Part shown: positions 7,867-13,008 of the stretch, one piece after another
Layout of the letters: each line of letters opens with the position of its first letter
How positions within the stretch are numbered: the stretch's first letter is position 1
Assembly: GCA_016650415.1 (NCBI GenBank)
Contig: JAENVU010000146.1
Span: 1-13,008 of the forward strand
Origin: Acidimicrobiia bacterium
GTDB taxonomy: Bacteria; Actinomycetota; Acidimicrobiia; IMCC26256; JAENVU01
Direction of reading: 5' to 3'
DNA: 13,008 bases
Program-made: the position numbers and the translations under genes
The notes under the pieces: generated by a model
Databases searched by the model: none
What the model was told of the DNA's origin: nothing
What the model saw: only the letters and a program-made list of their open reading frames with translations

Positions 7867-8435
7867 AGGCCGGGGTCCTCGCACTCCAGGGTGCGTTCCG
7901 CGAGCACCGGGAAATTCTCTCCACGCTGGGCGCGGAGACGGTCGATGTCCGTACCCCCGAACAGCTCGCGGCGATCGACCTGCTGGTGATTCCCGGCGGG
8001 GAGTCGACGACGATGCAGCACCTGCTGGACTCGGCCGGACTCCGCGAGCCGTTGGCCGCAGCGATCGCGGACGGGCTTGCCGTCCTCGGGACCTGCGCCG
8101 GGCTGATCGTGCTGGCCCACGAGGTGCTCGACGGCCGCGCCGATCAGGTACCACTCGACGCGATCGACATCGTGGCCCGCCGGAATGCCTACGGTCGCCA
8201 GCGGGATTCCTTCGAGGCGGACCTCGATGTTTCGGGCCTCCCCGGCGGGACCTTTCGCGGGGTCTTCATCCGGGCCCCGGCCATCGAAACGGTCGGAGGT
8301 GCGGTCGAGGTTCTGGCGGAGCACAATGGGCGTCCGGTGTTCGCCCGTGAAGGCCGCGTGTGGGTCAGTGCGTTCCATCCCGAGCTCGCCGGAGACTTCC
8401 GAGTTCACGAGCGGTTCCTGCAGGAGGTTGCCTAG
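7863..8435 (+). CDS. pdxT: Pyridoxal 5'-phosphate synthase, glutaminase subunit PdxT
   Basis: A 190-residue class I glutamine amidotransferase that hydrolyses glutamine and passes ammonia to PdxS. The catalytic triad is visible: C78 in LGTCAGL, and H172 and E174 in AFHPELAGD. The PGGEST loop (residues 44-49) and the N-terminal VLALQGAFREH are characteristic. GTG 7863 is chosen because it overlaps the pdxS stop by four bases and gives the family N-terminus; the frame remains open upstream, but only inside pdxS. Its stop directly abuts the yebC ATG. Confidence 0.98.
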   Translation: MKAGVLALQGAFREHREILSTLGAETVDVRTPEQLAAIDLLVIPGGESTTMQHLLDSAGLREPLAAAIADGLAVLGTCAGLIVLAHEVLDGRADQVPLDAIDIVARRNAYGRQRDSFEADLDVSGLPGGTFRGVFIRAPAIETVGGAVEVLAEHNGRPVFAREGRVWVSAFHPELAGDFRVHERFLQEVA

Positions 8436-9188
8436 ATGTCTGGCCATTCCAAGTGGCATTCGATCAAGCACGCGAAGGGCGCGGCCGATGCCGCCCGCGG
8501 CAAGGTCTTCGCCCGACTCGCTCGACAAATCGAAGTTGCGGCCCGCCAGGGTGGTGGCGACATCGAGGGCAACCCGACGCTGCGGACCATGGTGCAGAAG
8601 GCGCGCGACGCGTCGATGCCGAAGGACAACATTGAACGGGCGATCAAGCGCGGTATCGGTGAACTCGAAGGCGTCAGCTACGAGGAGGTCAACTACGAGG
8701 GCTACGCACCCCACGGTGTGGCGGTGCTGGTCGAGACGTTGACCGACAACCGGAACCGAACCGGATCCGAGGTCAAGAACATCTTCACCCGCAACGGCGG
8801 ATCGCTGTCGGAGCCGGGCGCGGTGTCGTGGCAGTTCGACCGGAAGGGTGTCGTGCTGATCGCGAAGACCGCCACCAACGAAGACGACCTCATGCTGGTC
8901 GTCCTCGAGGCCGGCGCCGAAGACGTGGAGGACCACGGCGAAACGTGGCAGGTCGTCACCCCGGCGACCGATCTCGCGGCGGTGCGCACCGCGCTCGAAG
9001 CTGCCGGCATCGTGTTCGTGAGCTGCGACCTGACCCGGCTGCCCCAGCAGAGCGTGCCGCTCGAAGATGCGGCGACTGCGAAGTCGGTCCTGCGGGTGAT
9101 CGACGCGCTGGAGGAACACGACGACGTCCAGAACGTCTACGCCAACTTCGACATCCCGGAGTCCGTGCTCGAAGCGGCAATGTGGTGA
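8436..9188 (+). CDS. yebC: YebC/PmpR (TACO1) family protein
   Basis: A 250-residue cytoplasmic protein of normal length. The N-terminus MSGHSKWHSIKHAKGAADAARGK is the family signature. It is followed by NPTLRTMVQKARDASMPKDNIERAIKRG, YEGYAPHGVAVLVETLTDNRNRT, a GGSLSEPGAVSWQFDRKGV segment and the C-terminal NVYANFDIPE. YebC proteins have been described both as DNA-binding transcriptional regulators and as translation factors that relieve ribosome stalling; which applies here cannot be told from sequence. The ATG begins on the base after the pdxT stop, and AGGAGG at 8422-8427 lies inside the end of pdxT. In many actinobacteria yebC is followed directly by ruvC; here about 3.2 kb of other genes lies between them. 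Confidence 0.97.
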   Translation: MSGHSKWHSIKHAKGAADAARGKVFARLARQIEVAARQGGGDIEGNPTLRTMVQKARDASMPKDNIERAIKRGIGELEGVSYEEVNYEGYAPHGVAVLVETLTDNRNRTGSEVKNIFTRNGGSLSEPGAVSWQFDRKGVVLIAKTATNEDDLMLVVLEAGAEDVEDHGETWQVVTPATDLAAVRTALEAAGIVFVSCDLTRLPQQSVPLEDAATAKSVLRVIDALEEHDDVQNVYANFDIPESVLEAAMW

Positions 9189-9216
9189 ACCCCGACTCCG
9201 CGAGCAGGACGTCGCG

Positions 9217-9681
9217 ATGAGTGGGCCGCAGGTCGGCGATGCCGCCCCGGACTTCACCCTTCCCGGGATCGCCGGCGAGACGCGACGCGACTACACGCTC
9301 TCGGAGTTCCGCGGTCAGAAGGTGGTCATTGCCTTCTACCCCGGTGATTTCACCCCTGGCTGAACGATTCAACTTCGCTCGTACCGCGATGACATCGCGG
9401 AGTTCGAGCAAGCCGGCGCGGTCGTGCTCGGCATCTCACCCCAGGACGTGGACAGCCACGAGAAGTGGATCGCCAAGGAGAACTTCCCCTTCGCGCTCCT
9501 TGCCGACGTCGATCTGACGGTGGCCGAGTCGTTCGGGGTGAAGGGCAACAAGGCGGTCCCGGTCAAGCGGTCGGTCTTCATCGTGGACGAAGCCGGCGTC
9601 GTGCGGTATCGCTACCAAGGCACCGTGAAGGCCATCTTCAAGAAGCCGAAGGCCCTCGCCAAGATCCTGGCCGAGCTGTAG
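9217..9681 (+). CDS. Probable selenocysteine-containing peroxiredoxin, BCP/PrxQ type (in-frame TGA at codon 49)
   Basis: ATG 9217 to TAG 9679-9681 forms 155 codons in one frame with a single interruption, TGA at 9361-9363 (codon 49). Upstream residues are VGDAAPDFTLPG and VVIAFYPGDFTPG; downstream are TIQLRSYRDDIAEF, GISPQDVDSHEKW, FPFALLADVD and the conserved SVFIVDEAGVVRYRYQG. The TGA falls exactly on the peroxidatic cysteine of the TPGCT motif of BCP/PrxQ peroxiredoxins, thiol peroxidases that reduce H2O2 and organic hydroperoxides. Read as selenocysteine the product has 154 residues, the family's usual size. It contains no cysteine; the position of the usual resolving cysteine, five residues on, is R54. 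A strong hairpin follows the TGA (listed separately). AGGA at 9206-9209 is seven bases before the ATG. It starts 28 bases after yebC. Alternatives are a nonsense mutation or a sequencing error of TGC/TGT. Selenoproteins are known in peroxiredoxin families, and no other gene here uses TGA internally. Confidence 0.82.
9361..9363 (+). other. Recoded TGA, predicted selenocysteine codon (Sec49)
   Basis: The in-frame TGA lies between GGC and ACG in the motif TPG-U-T. TGA is an ordinary stop elsewhere in the window (for example for pdxS, yebC, coxS and ruvC), so genome-wide reassignment is ruled out and local recoding is the better reading. Confidence 0.8.
9373..9412 (+). promoter_or_regulatory. Candidate bacterial SECIS stem-loop
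   Basis: The hairpin lies just downstream of the TGA. The upper stem is a perfect 7-bp helix, CCGCGAT (9384-9390) with ATCGCGG (9394-9400), closing the loop GAC (9391-9393). An internal loop (TA at 9382-9383 opposite AGTT at 9401-9404) separates it from a 5-bp helix GCTCG/CGAGC (9377-9381 with 9405-9409). A bulged C and a 3-bp CTT/AAG helix (9373-9375 with 9410-9412) extend the base. The apical loop starts 27 bases after the TGA and has G as first base. Both agree with published descriptions of bacterial SECIS elements, which SelB binds to deliver Sec-tRNA. The stem is read through as codons, so protein constraint could produce part of it by chance. Confidence 0.7.
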
Positions 9682-9705
9682 CGCCTCCGTCCCGTCGCGA
9701 TCTGG

Positions 9706-9711
9706 CAGTAT
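9706..9711 (+). promoter_or_regulatory. Possible -10 element for a leaderless cox-type transcript
   Basis: CAGTAT, preceded by TGG (an extended -10 pattern), ends seven bases before the ATG at 9718. No ribosome site is visible before that ATG. Transcription would therefore begin at or next to the start codon, giving a leaderless mRNA. No -35 hexamer is recognised. Confidence 0.35.
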
Positions 9712-9717
9712 CCCGGC

Positions 9718-10188
9718 ATGCAGATCGCGATGACGGTCAATGGCGGCGGGCAGAGCCACGAGGTCGAGCCCCGCACGCTGCTGGTGCAGTACCTGCGGGA
9801 GTCCGCCGGGCTCACCGGTACCAAGGTCGGGTGCGACACGTCGAGCTGTGGCGCCTGCACGGTGCTCGTCGACGGCGAGTCGGTGAAGTCCTGCACGATG
9901 CTCGCCGCGCAGGCCGACGGCGCGACCGTGACCACGATCGAAGGACTCGCCGACGGGCCGAACTGGCACGCGGTCCAGCAGGCGTTTCACGAGCACCATG
10001 GACTCCAGTGCGGGTACTGCACCGCGGGGATGATCATGGCCGCAGTCGGGTTTCTCGACGAGAATCCCGACCCGACCGATCGCGAGGTGAGACTCGGCCT
10101 CGAAGGCAACCTGTGTCGCTGCACCGGGTACCAGAACATCGTGGCCGCGGTGCTCGGTGCCGCGAACACGATGAAGGCAGCCCGATGA
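9718..10188 (+). CDS. coxS: [2Fe-2S] small subunit of a xanthine-oxidase-family molybdenum hydroxylase (CoxS-like)
   Basis: A 156-residue electron-transfer subunit with two [2Fe-2S] clusters. The plant-ferredoxin-type cluster uses C39, C44, C47 and C59 (GCDTSSCGACTVLVDG ... SC). The C-terminal cluster uses C98, C101, C133 and C135 (QCGYCTAGM and LCRCTGYQNI). All eight cysteines are present and length is normal. In the family it passes electrons from the molybdenum site on the large subunit to the FAD subunit encoded next. CO dehydrogenase is the best-known relative, but the small subunit alone does not tell CO dehydrogenase from other aldehyde or purine hydroxylases. The C-terminal residues MKAAR are encoded by the first copy of a 14-bp tandem repeat. 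No ribosome site precedes ATG 9718, which suits a leaderless start. Confidence 0.93.
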   Translation: MQIAMTVNGGGQSHEVEPRTLLVQYLRESAGLTGTKVGCDTSSCGACTVLVDGESVKSCTMLAAQADGATVTTIEGLADGPNWHAVQQAFHEHHGLQCGYCTAGMIMAAVGFLDENPDPTDREVRLGLEGNLCRCTGYQNIVAAVLGAANTMKAAR

Positions 10189-10198
10189 AGGCGGCCCG
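10171..10198 (+). repeat. 14-bp tandem duplication at the coxS/coxM junction
   Basis: Two adjacent copies of ATGAAGGCRGCCCG (10171-10184 and 10185-10198) differ at one base. The first copy encodes the end of CoxS. The second starts with an ATG that overlaps the coxS stop (ATGA) and reads MKAAR before a TGA that overlaps the GTG of the next gene, forming a five-codon minicistron. Each copy contains an AAGG that could serve as a ribosome site for the start codon immediately after it. Confidence 0.9.
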
Positions 10199-11020
10199 GT
10201 GATCCCCGCAGCCTTCGACTACGTGCGGGCCGATTCCGTCGACGCGTTGCTCGCAACGCTCACCGAACACGGTGACGAGGCCAAGATCCTGGCCGGGGGC
10301 ATGTCGCTCCTGCCGTTGATGAAACTCCGGCTCGCGGTGCCGAGCGTGCTCGTCGACGCCGGCCGGCTCGATGAACTCCGGTACGTACGCGACGGCGGCG
10401 ATCACGTGGCCATCGGCGCACTGACCCGCCACCGGGATCTGGAGACGAACGCGCTCCTCGCGGCCGAGTGCGCCGTCGTGCGCACCGTCGCGGCGGAAGT
10501 CGGCGACAACCAGGTCCGCCACCGGGGAACGATCGGTGGGTCCGTGGCCCACGGCGACGCGGCGAGTGATCTCCCGGCGGTGCTCCTGGCCCTCGATGCC
10601 GACTTCGTGATTCGCGGGGCCGAGGGCGAACGGGTCGTCGCGGCGACGGACTTCTTCAAGGGGTTCCTCGAGACCGCGCTCGCCCCCGACGAACTGCTGA
10701 CCGAAATCCGCGTGCCGAAATCGGGGCCGGAGGGTTTCTCGTACCAGAAGTTCAACCGCCGGGCCCAGGACTGGGCGATCGTCGGGTCGGTCGCCGTCCG
10801 GGCCGGTGGAACCACCCGAGTCGGACTCGTCAACATGGGTGCGATTCCGTTGCGGGCGCGAGGAGTCGAAGCCGCGCTGGCCGGTGGTGCCGCGGTGGCC
10901 GACGCGGCGCAGGCCGCGGCCGAGGGTACCGACCCGTCGGCCGACATCAACGCGAGCACCGAATACCGCGCCCATCTCGCGCGGGTGCTCACGCGACGCG
11001 CCCTCGAGGCAATCGCCTGA
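10199..11020 (+). CDS. coxM: FAD-binding medium subunit of a molybdenum hydroxylase (CoxM-like)
   Basis: A 273-residue flavoprotein subunit. The two FAD pyrophosphate-binding motifs are visible: AGGMS at residues 32-36 (within KILAGGMSLLPLMKLRL) and TIGGS at 111-115 (within RGTIGGSVAHGDAASDLP). The C-terminal region contains the YQKFNRRAQDWAIVGSVAV segment and the CO_deh_flav_C-type end. It accepts electrons from the [2Fe-2S] subunit and passes them to an external acceptor. The GTG at 10199 is the first plausible start, with AAGG seven bases upstream inside the tandem duplication. Its stop overlaps a probable CTG start of the next gene. No molybdopterin-binding large subunit gene follows. Confidence 0.93.
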   Translation: MIPAAFDYVRADSVDALLATLTEHGDEAKILAGGMSLLPLMKLRLAVPSVLVDAGRLDELRYVRDGGDHVAIGALTRHRDLETNALLAAECAVVRTVAAEVGDNQVRHRGTIGGSVAHGDAASDLPAVLLALDADFVIRGAEGERVVAATDFFKGFLETALAPDELLTEIRVPKSGPEGFSYQKFNRRAQDWAIVGSVAVRAGGTTRVGLVNMGAIPLRARGVEAALAGGAAVADAAQAAAEGTDPSADINASTEYRAHLARVLTRRALEAIA

Positions 11021-11622
11021 GTTCCCAGCCGCGGGGTGGGGTCGCGATCGGGATCCTGGCGGCGGGCCGGGGCCGCCGATTCGGGGGTGGCAAGGTGCTC
11101 GCCGAACTCCGGGGCACGCCACTCGTGCGCCATGCCGTGGACGCGGCCGTGGCCTCTGAACTCCGACCGGTCCTCACGGTGGTCTCCCAGTTCGCACTCG
11201 CGATCGAGTCGGTGTTGCCGGCGGGCGTCGATGTCGTTCGCGCACCGGGTGCTCGGCTGGGTATCGCGCACAGTCTGCGATCGTTGGTGCGAGCCCTCGA
11301 GGGCTGGCGCCAGGTCGGGGCGGTGTGCGTCGGCCTGGCCGACCAGCCGCTCGTCGGTCCGGACGCGTACCGCCGGTTGGCCGCGGCCTACGATGCGGGC
11401 GCAGATTTCGCCGTCGCCACCTACGGAGGGCAGCGGCAGAACCCGGTGCTCATCGGCCGAGAACTCTGGCCGCGGGTGCGCACCCTGCGTGGTGATGTCG
11501 GCGCTCGGGGATTGATGGCCTCGGTGCCGCCGGTCGAAGTTGCGTGCGATGACACCGGGCGACCCGACGATATCGACACGGCCGAGGACCTGGCTCGGAT
11601 CGAACGAGAAATGGAGAACTAG
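11017..11622 (+). CDS. MobA-like NTP transferase, probable molybdenum cofactor cytidylyltransferase (MocA-like), CTG start
   Basis: A predicted nucleotidyltransferase that would add CMP to molybdopterin for the hydroxylase encoded alongside it. The N-terminal signature ILAAGRGRRFGGGK (about residues 14-27) binds the nucleotide. GLADQPLVG is the metal-binding region, and PVLIGRELWPRVRTLRGDVGARGLM is the conserved C-terminal half of MocA-type proteins. The first ATG/GTG/TTG in frame is GTG 11095, which would remove the whole signature, so the true start is upstream. The best candidate is CTG 11017, which overlaps the coxM stop (CTGA) and has GAGG at 11006-11009, seven bases away. This gives 201 residues, the family's normal size. 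The stop shares one base with the next start. Guanylyltransferase (MobA) activity is less likely given the sequence and the context. Confidence 0.82.
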   Translation: MSSQPRGGVAIGILAAGRGRRFGGGKVLAELRGTPLVRHAVDAAVASELRPVLTVVSQFALAIESVLPAGVDVVRAPGARLGIAHSLRSLVRALEGWRQVGAVCVGLADQPLVGPDAYRRLAAAYDAGADFAVATYGGQRQNPVLIGRELWPRVRTLRGDVGARGLMASVPPVEVACDDTGRPDDIDTAEDLARIEREMEN

Positions 11623-12368
11623 TGGAGATCGAGGATTCCTTCCGCGTGGAGCTTCCCGTCGAGGAGACCTGGCGAATGCTGCTCGATATCGAGCGCATCG
11701 CCCCGTGCCTCCCCGGTGCCCAGCTGCAGGAGATCGCCGGCGAGGAGTATCGCGGTGTCGTCAAGGTGAAGGTCGGACCCATCACCGCGCAGTACAAGGG
11801 TTCGGCGCACTTCGTCGAGCGCAACGACACGACCCATACCGCGGTCATCGTCGGGACGGGCCGGGACACCCGCGGCCAGGGCAACGCGAGTGCGACGGTC
11901 ACGATGACGTTGGCGGCGGATGGCACGGGCACCCAGGTCCGGGTCGCGACCGACCTTTCCATCACCGGCAAGGTGGCGCAGTTCGGTCGGGGAGTCATGG
12001 CCGACGTCTCGGCCAAGCTCCTGGCCCAGTTCGTCGAGAACCTCGAACGCGATGTGCTCTCCGGTGCGGTGGTCGATCTGGTGGCGGAAGCGGCGGCCGG
12101 CGAGGACGAGGCGCATCCGGACGAGGCGCATCCGGACGAGACGGTTCCCGAGCGCGCCCCGGTGGCACCGCCCACCACCAACGGGTCGGGGAGTGGCGAA
12201 TCGATCACCGTGCGGACGATCGACTCGCCGGAAGCGACGCCGGTGGATCTGCTCGAGATGGGTGGGAGCCCCGTCGCGAAGCGACTCGCTCCGCTCGTGG
12301 GCGTCGGGCTGGTCGTGATCGTGCTGTGGCTGGTGCGGCGGCGTCGGCGACGGCGGTCCGCGCGCTGA
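11622..12368 (+). CDS. coxG: CoxG-like SRPBCC-domain protein with C-terminal membrane anchor
   Basis: A 248-residue protein. Residues 1-145 form a CoxG-type SRPBCC domain: FRVELPVEETWRMLLDIERIAPCLPGA, then VKVKVGPITAQYKGSAHF and the DLSITGKVAQFGRGVMADVSAKLLAQF helix. An acidic, Pro-rich linker follows (about 146-220) and contains two perfect DEAHP repeats. A membrane helix lies at about residues 225-238 and a run of arginines closes the protein, so the N-terminal domain should be cytoplasmic. In Oligotropha CoxG takes part in attaching CO dehydrogenase to the cytoplasmic membrane. The GTG at 11622 overlaps the last base of the preceding gene, so it belongs to the same operon. The exact hydroxylase it serves is unknown. 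Confidence 0.88.
   Translation: MEIEDSFRVELPVEETWRMLLDIERIAPCLPGAQLQEIAGEEYRGVVKVKVGPITAQYKGSAHFVERNDTTHTAVIVGTGRDTRGQGNASATVTMTLAADGTGTQVRVATDLSITGKVAQFGRGVMADVSAKLLAQFVENLERDVLSGAVVDLVAEAAAGEDEAHPDEAHPDETVPERAPVAPPTTNGSGSGESITVRTIDSPEATPVDLLEMGGSPVAKRLAPLVGVGLVVIVLWLVRRRRRRRSAR
12105..12140 (+). repeat. 15-bp tandem repeat inside the CoxG-like gene
   Basis: GACGAGGCGCATCCG occurs twice without mismatch (12105-12119 and 12120-12134), followed by a partial copy GACGAG (12135-12140). It is in frame and encodes DEAHP-DEAHP-DE in the linker, so copy number can vary without loss of frame. Confidence 0.95.
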
Positions 12369-12382
12369 GGCCGATGGCCCCC

Positions 12383-12388
12383 TAGAGT
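12383..12388 (+). promoter_or_regulatory. Possible -10 element for leaderless ruvC transcription
   Basis: TAGAGT ends eight bases before GTG 12397, with no ribosome site in between. A transcript from this element would start at or within a base or two of the ruvC start codon. No -35 is recognised in the 28-base gap or the end of the preceding gene. Confidence 0.45.
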
Positions 12389-12396
12389 ACGAACCC

Positions 12397-12969
12397 GTGT
12401 TCGATGTCGCTGGTCCCGTGCTCGGGATTGACCCCGGGGTTTCCCGCTGTGGCTACGGCGCCGTCGCGGGTCACGGACCCGATGCCGTCGCGGTGAGCTA
12501 CGGCGTGATTCGTACCGACCCCGCCGATCCGTTGCCGCAGCGGCTGGCTGAGCTGGCCGAAGAGTTGGAGGCGCTGGTGGCCGAACTCTCGCCCCGGGCA
12601 GTCGCGGTGGAACGGGTGCTGTTCCAGAACAACGCGCGAACCGCGATCTCCGTCGGCCAGGCGAGCGGACTCGCGCTGGTCGCCGCGGCTCGGGCCGGTA
12701 TTCCGGTCACCCAGTACAGCCCCAACGAGGTGAAGCTCGCGGTCGCCGGTCACGGCGGCGCCGACAAGGAGCAGGTCCAGGCGATGGTGACGCGACTCCT
12801 GAAGCTCGATGCCGTGCCCCAACCGCCCGATGCCGCCGATGCGCTCGCGCTGGCCCTGTGTCATCAGTGGGCGGCCCCGATGCACGCTCGGGCCGAGGCG
12901 GCCGACACCGCACCGACCGGCGGCTACGAACGCGCGGTCGCGGCGGCGCTCGCCCGGGATTCCCGATGA
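12397..12969 (+). CDS. ruvC: Crossover junction endodeoxyribonuclease RuvC
   Basis: A 190-residue Holliday junction resolvase that cuts branched DNA made during recombination and repair, working with RuvAB. The four catalytic acids are present: D12 in VLGIDPGVSRCGYG, E72 in VAVERVLFQNN, and D145 and D148 in PPDAADALALALCH. Length is slightly above the usual 160-185 owing to a C-terminal tail of about 30 residues. The GTG at 12397 is the first start. An internal GTG at 12418 would also keep the active site, but the -10 element favours 12397. The stop overlaps the ruvA ATG (ATGA). Confidence 0.96.
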   Translation: MFDVAGPVLGIDPGVSRCGYGAVAGHGPDAVAVSYGVIRTDPADPLPQRLAELAEELEALVAELSPRAVAVERVLFQNNARTAISVGQASGLALVAAARAGIPVTQYSPNEVKLAVAGHGGADKEQVQAMVTRLLKLDAVPQPPDAADALALALCHQWAAPMHARAEAADTAPTGGYERAVAAALARDSR

Positions 12970-13008
12970 TCGGCTCCGTGCGGGGGACCGTGCTGGAGCG
13001 CACGCCAC
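12966..13008 (+). CDS. ruvA: Holliday junction branch migration protein RuvA, first codons only
   Basis: ATG 12966 overlaps the ruvC stop by four bases. The 14 complete codons visible read MIGSVRGTVLERTP, which matches the usual RuvA beginning (MIGxLRGxxxE). The rest of the gene lies beyond the window. RuvA binds the Holliday junction and loads the RuvB motor, so the ruvC-ruvA order is the expected operon. Confidence 0.88.
   Translation, partial: MIGSVRGTVLERTP

Noticed and set aside
7575..9257. Very long open frame on the minus strand opposite pdxS-pdxT-yebC
   Set aside because: Its translation is rich in Arg, His and Asp with no recognisable domain, and it lies opposite three certain genes. 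It is a by-product of high GC content.
9361..9363. The TGA as an ordinary nonsense mutation making a pseudogene
   Set aside because: The stop falls precisely on the catalytic cysteine column, the rest of the gene is intact and conserved in frame, and a SECIS-like hairpin follows. A random nonsense hit at that one codon is much less likely. It cannot be fully excluded without the genome's selenocysteine genes.
9424..9681. Separate small gene starting at GTG 9424
   Set aside because: It is the second half of the peroxiredoxin, in the same frame as ATG 9217, and lacks the active-site half.
11036..11515. Alternative frame from GTG 11036 as the gene after coxM
   Set aside because: The product has no family features. 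The neighbouring frame encodes the full MocA-like signature and the conserved DQP and GDVGAR segments.
1..13008. Reassignment of TGA to a sense codon throughout the genome
   Set aside because: Many genes here end with TGA at their family-typical C-termini (pdxS, yebC, htpX, coxS, coxM, ruvC), and tryptophan is encoded by TGG.

Overview
The window is a GC-rich, gene-dense chromosomal segment with every recognisable gene on the + strand. Content and order point to an actinobacterium. A phosphatidylinositol-mannoside (PIM) gene trio, pdxS-pdxT, yebC and ruvC-ruvA lie in the same relative order as in mycobacteria. The Thr/Pro-rich linker of the lipoprotein, the extra lemA/htpX and cox-type genes, and the unusual mixture suggest a deep lineage such as Acidimicrobiia, but that placement is inference.

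Layout: (1) 1-1380, 3' part of a membrane-type sulfatase/alkaline-phosphatase-superfamily gene. (2) 1495-4242, phospholipid and PIM synthesis: a CDP-alcohol phosphatidyltransferase (probable PI-phosphate synthase), a PatA-like acyltransferase and a PimA-like mannosyltransferase, tightly packed. (3) 4287-6907, LemA, HtpX-like M48 protease and a DUF3048 lipoprotein. (4) 6973-8435, the two subunits of the DXP-independent pyridoxal-phosphate synthase, followed with no gap by yebC (8436-9188). (5) 9217-9681, a BCP/PrxQ peroxiredoxin gene whose peroxidatic cysteine codon is an in-frame TGA. (6) 9718-12368, a molybdenum-hydroxylase block: [2Fe-2S] subunit, FAD subunit, MocA-like nucleotidyltransferase and CoxG-like protein, with no large catalytic subunit. 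(7) 12397-13008, ruvC and the first codons of ruvA.

The most notable item is the peroxiredoxin. Reading through the TGA at 9361-9363 gives a 154-residue, full-length protein with the motif FTPG-U-T, so selenocysteine sits exactly where the family has its peroxidatic cysteine. The protein has no cysteine at all. A strong stem-loop (9373-9412, apical loop starting with G, 27 nt after the TGA) follows, as expected for a bacterial SECIS element. Conventional gene calling would split this gene or lose it.

Other points of interest are a probable CTG start for the MocA-like gene, a 14-nt tandem duplication that makes a five-codon minicistron between the two cox-type subunit genes, likely leaderless starts for the cox block and ruvC, and the placement of the peroxiredoxin and cox block between yebC and ruvC. 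No RNA genes, CRISPR arrays, insertion sequences or convincing intrinsic terminators were seen. Apart from the coding regions, no stretch longer than about 115 bases is gene-free.
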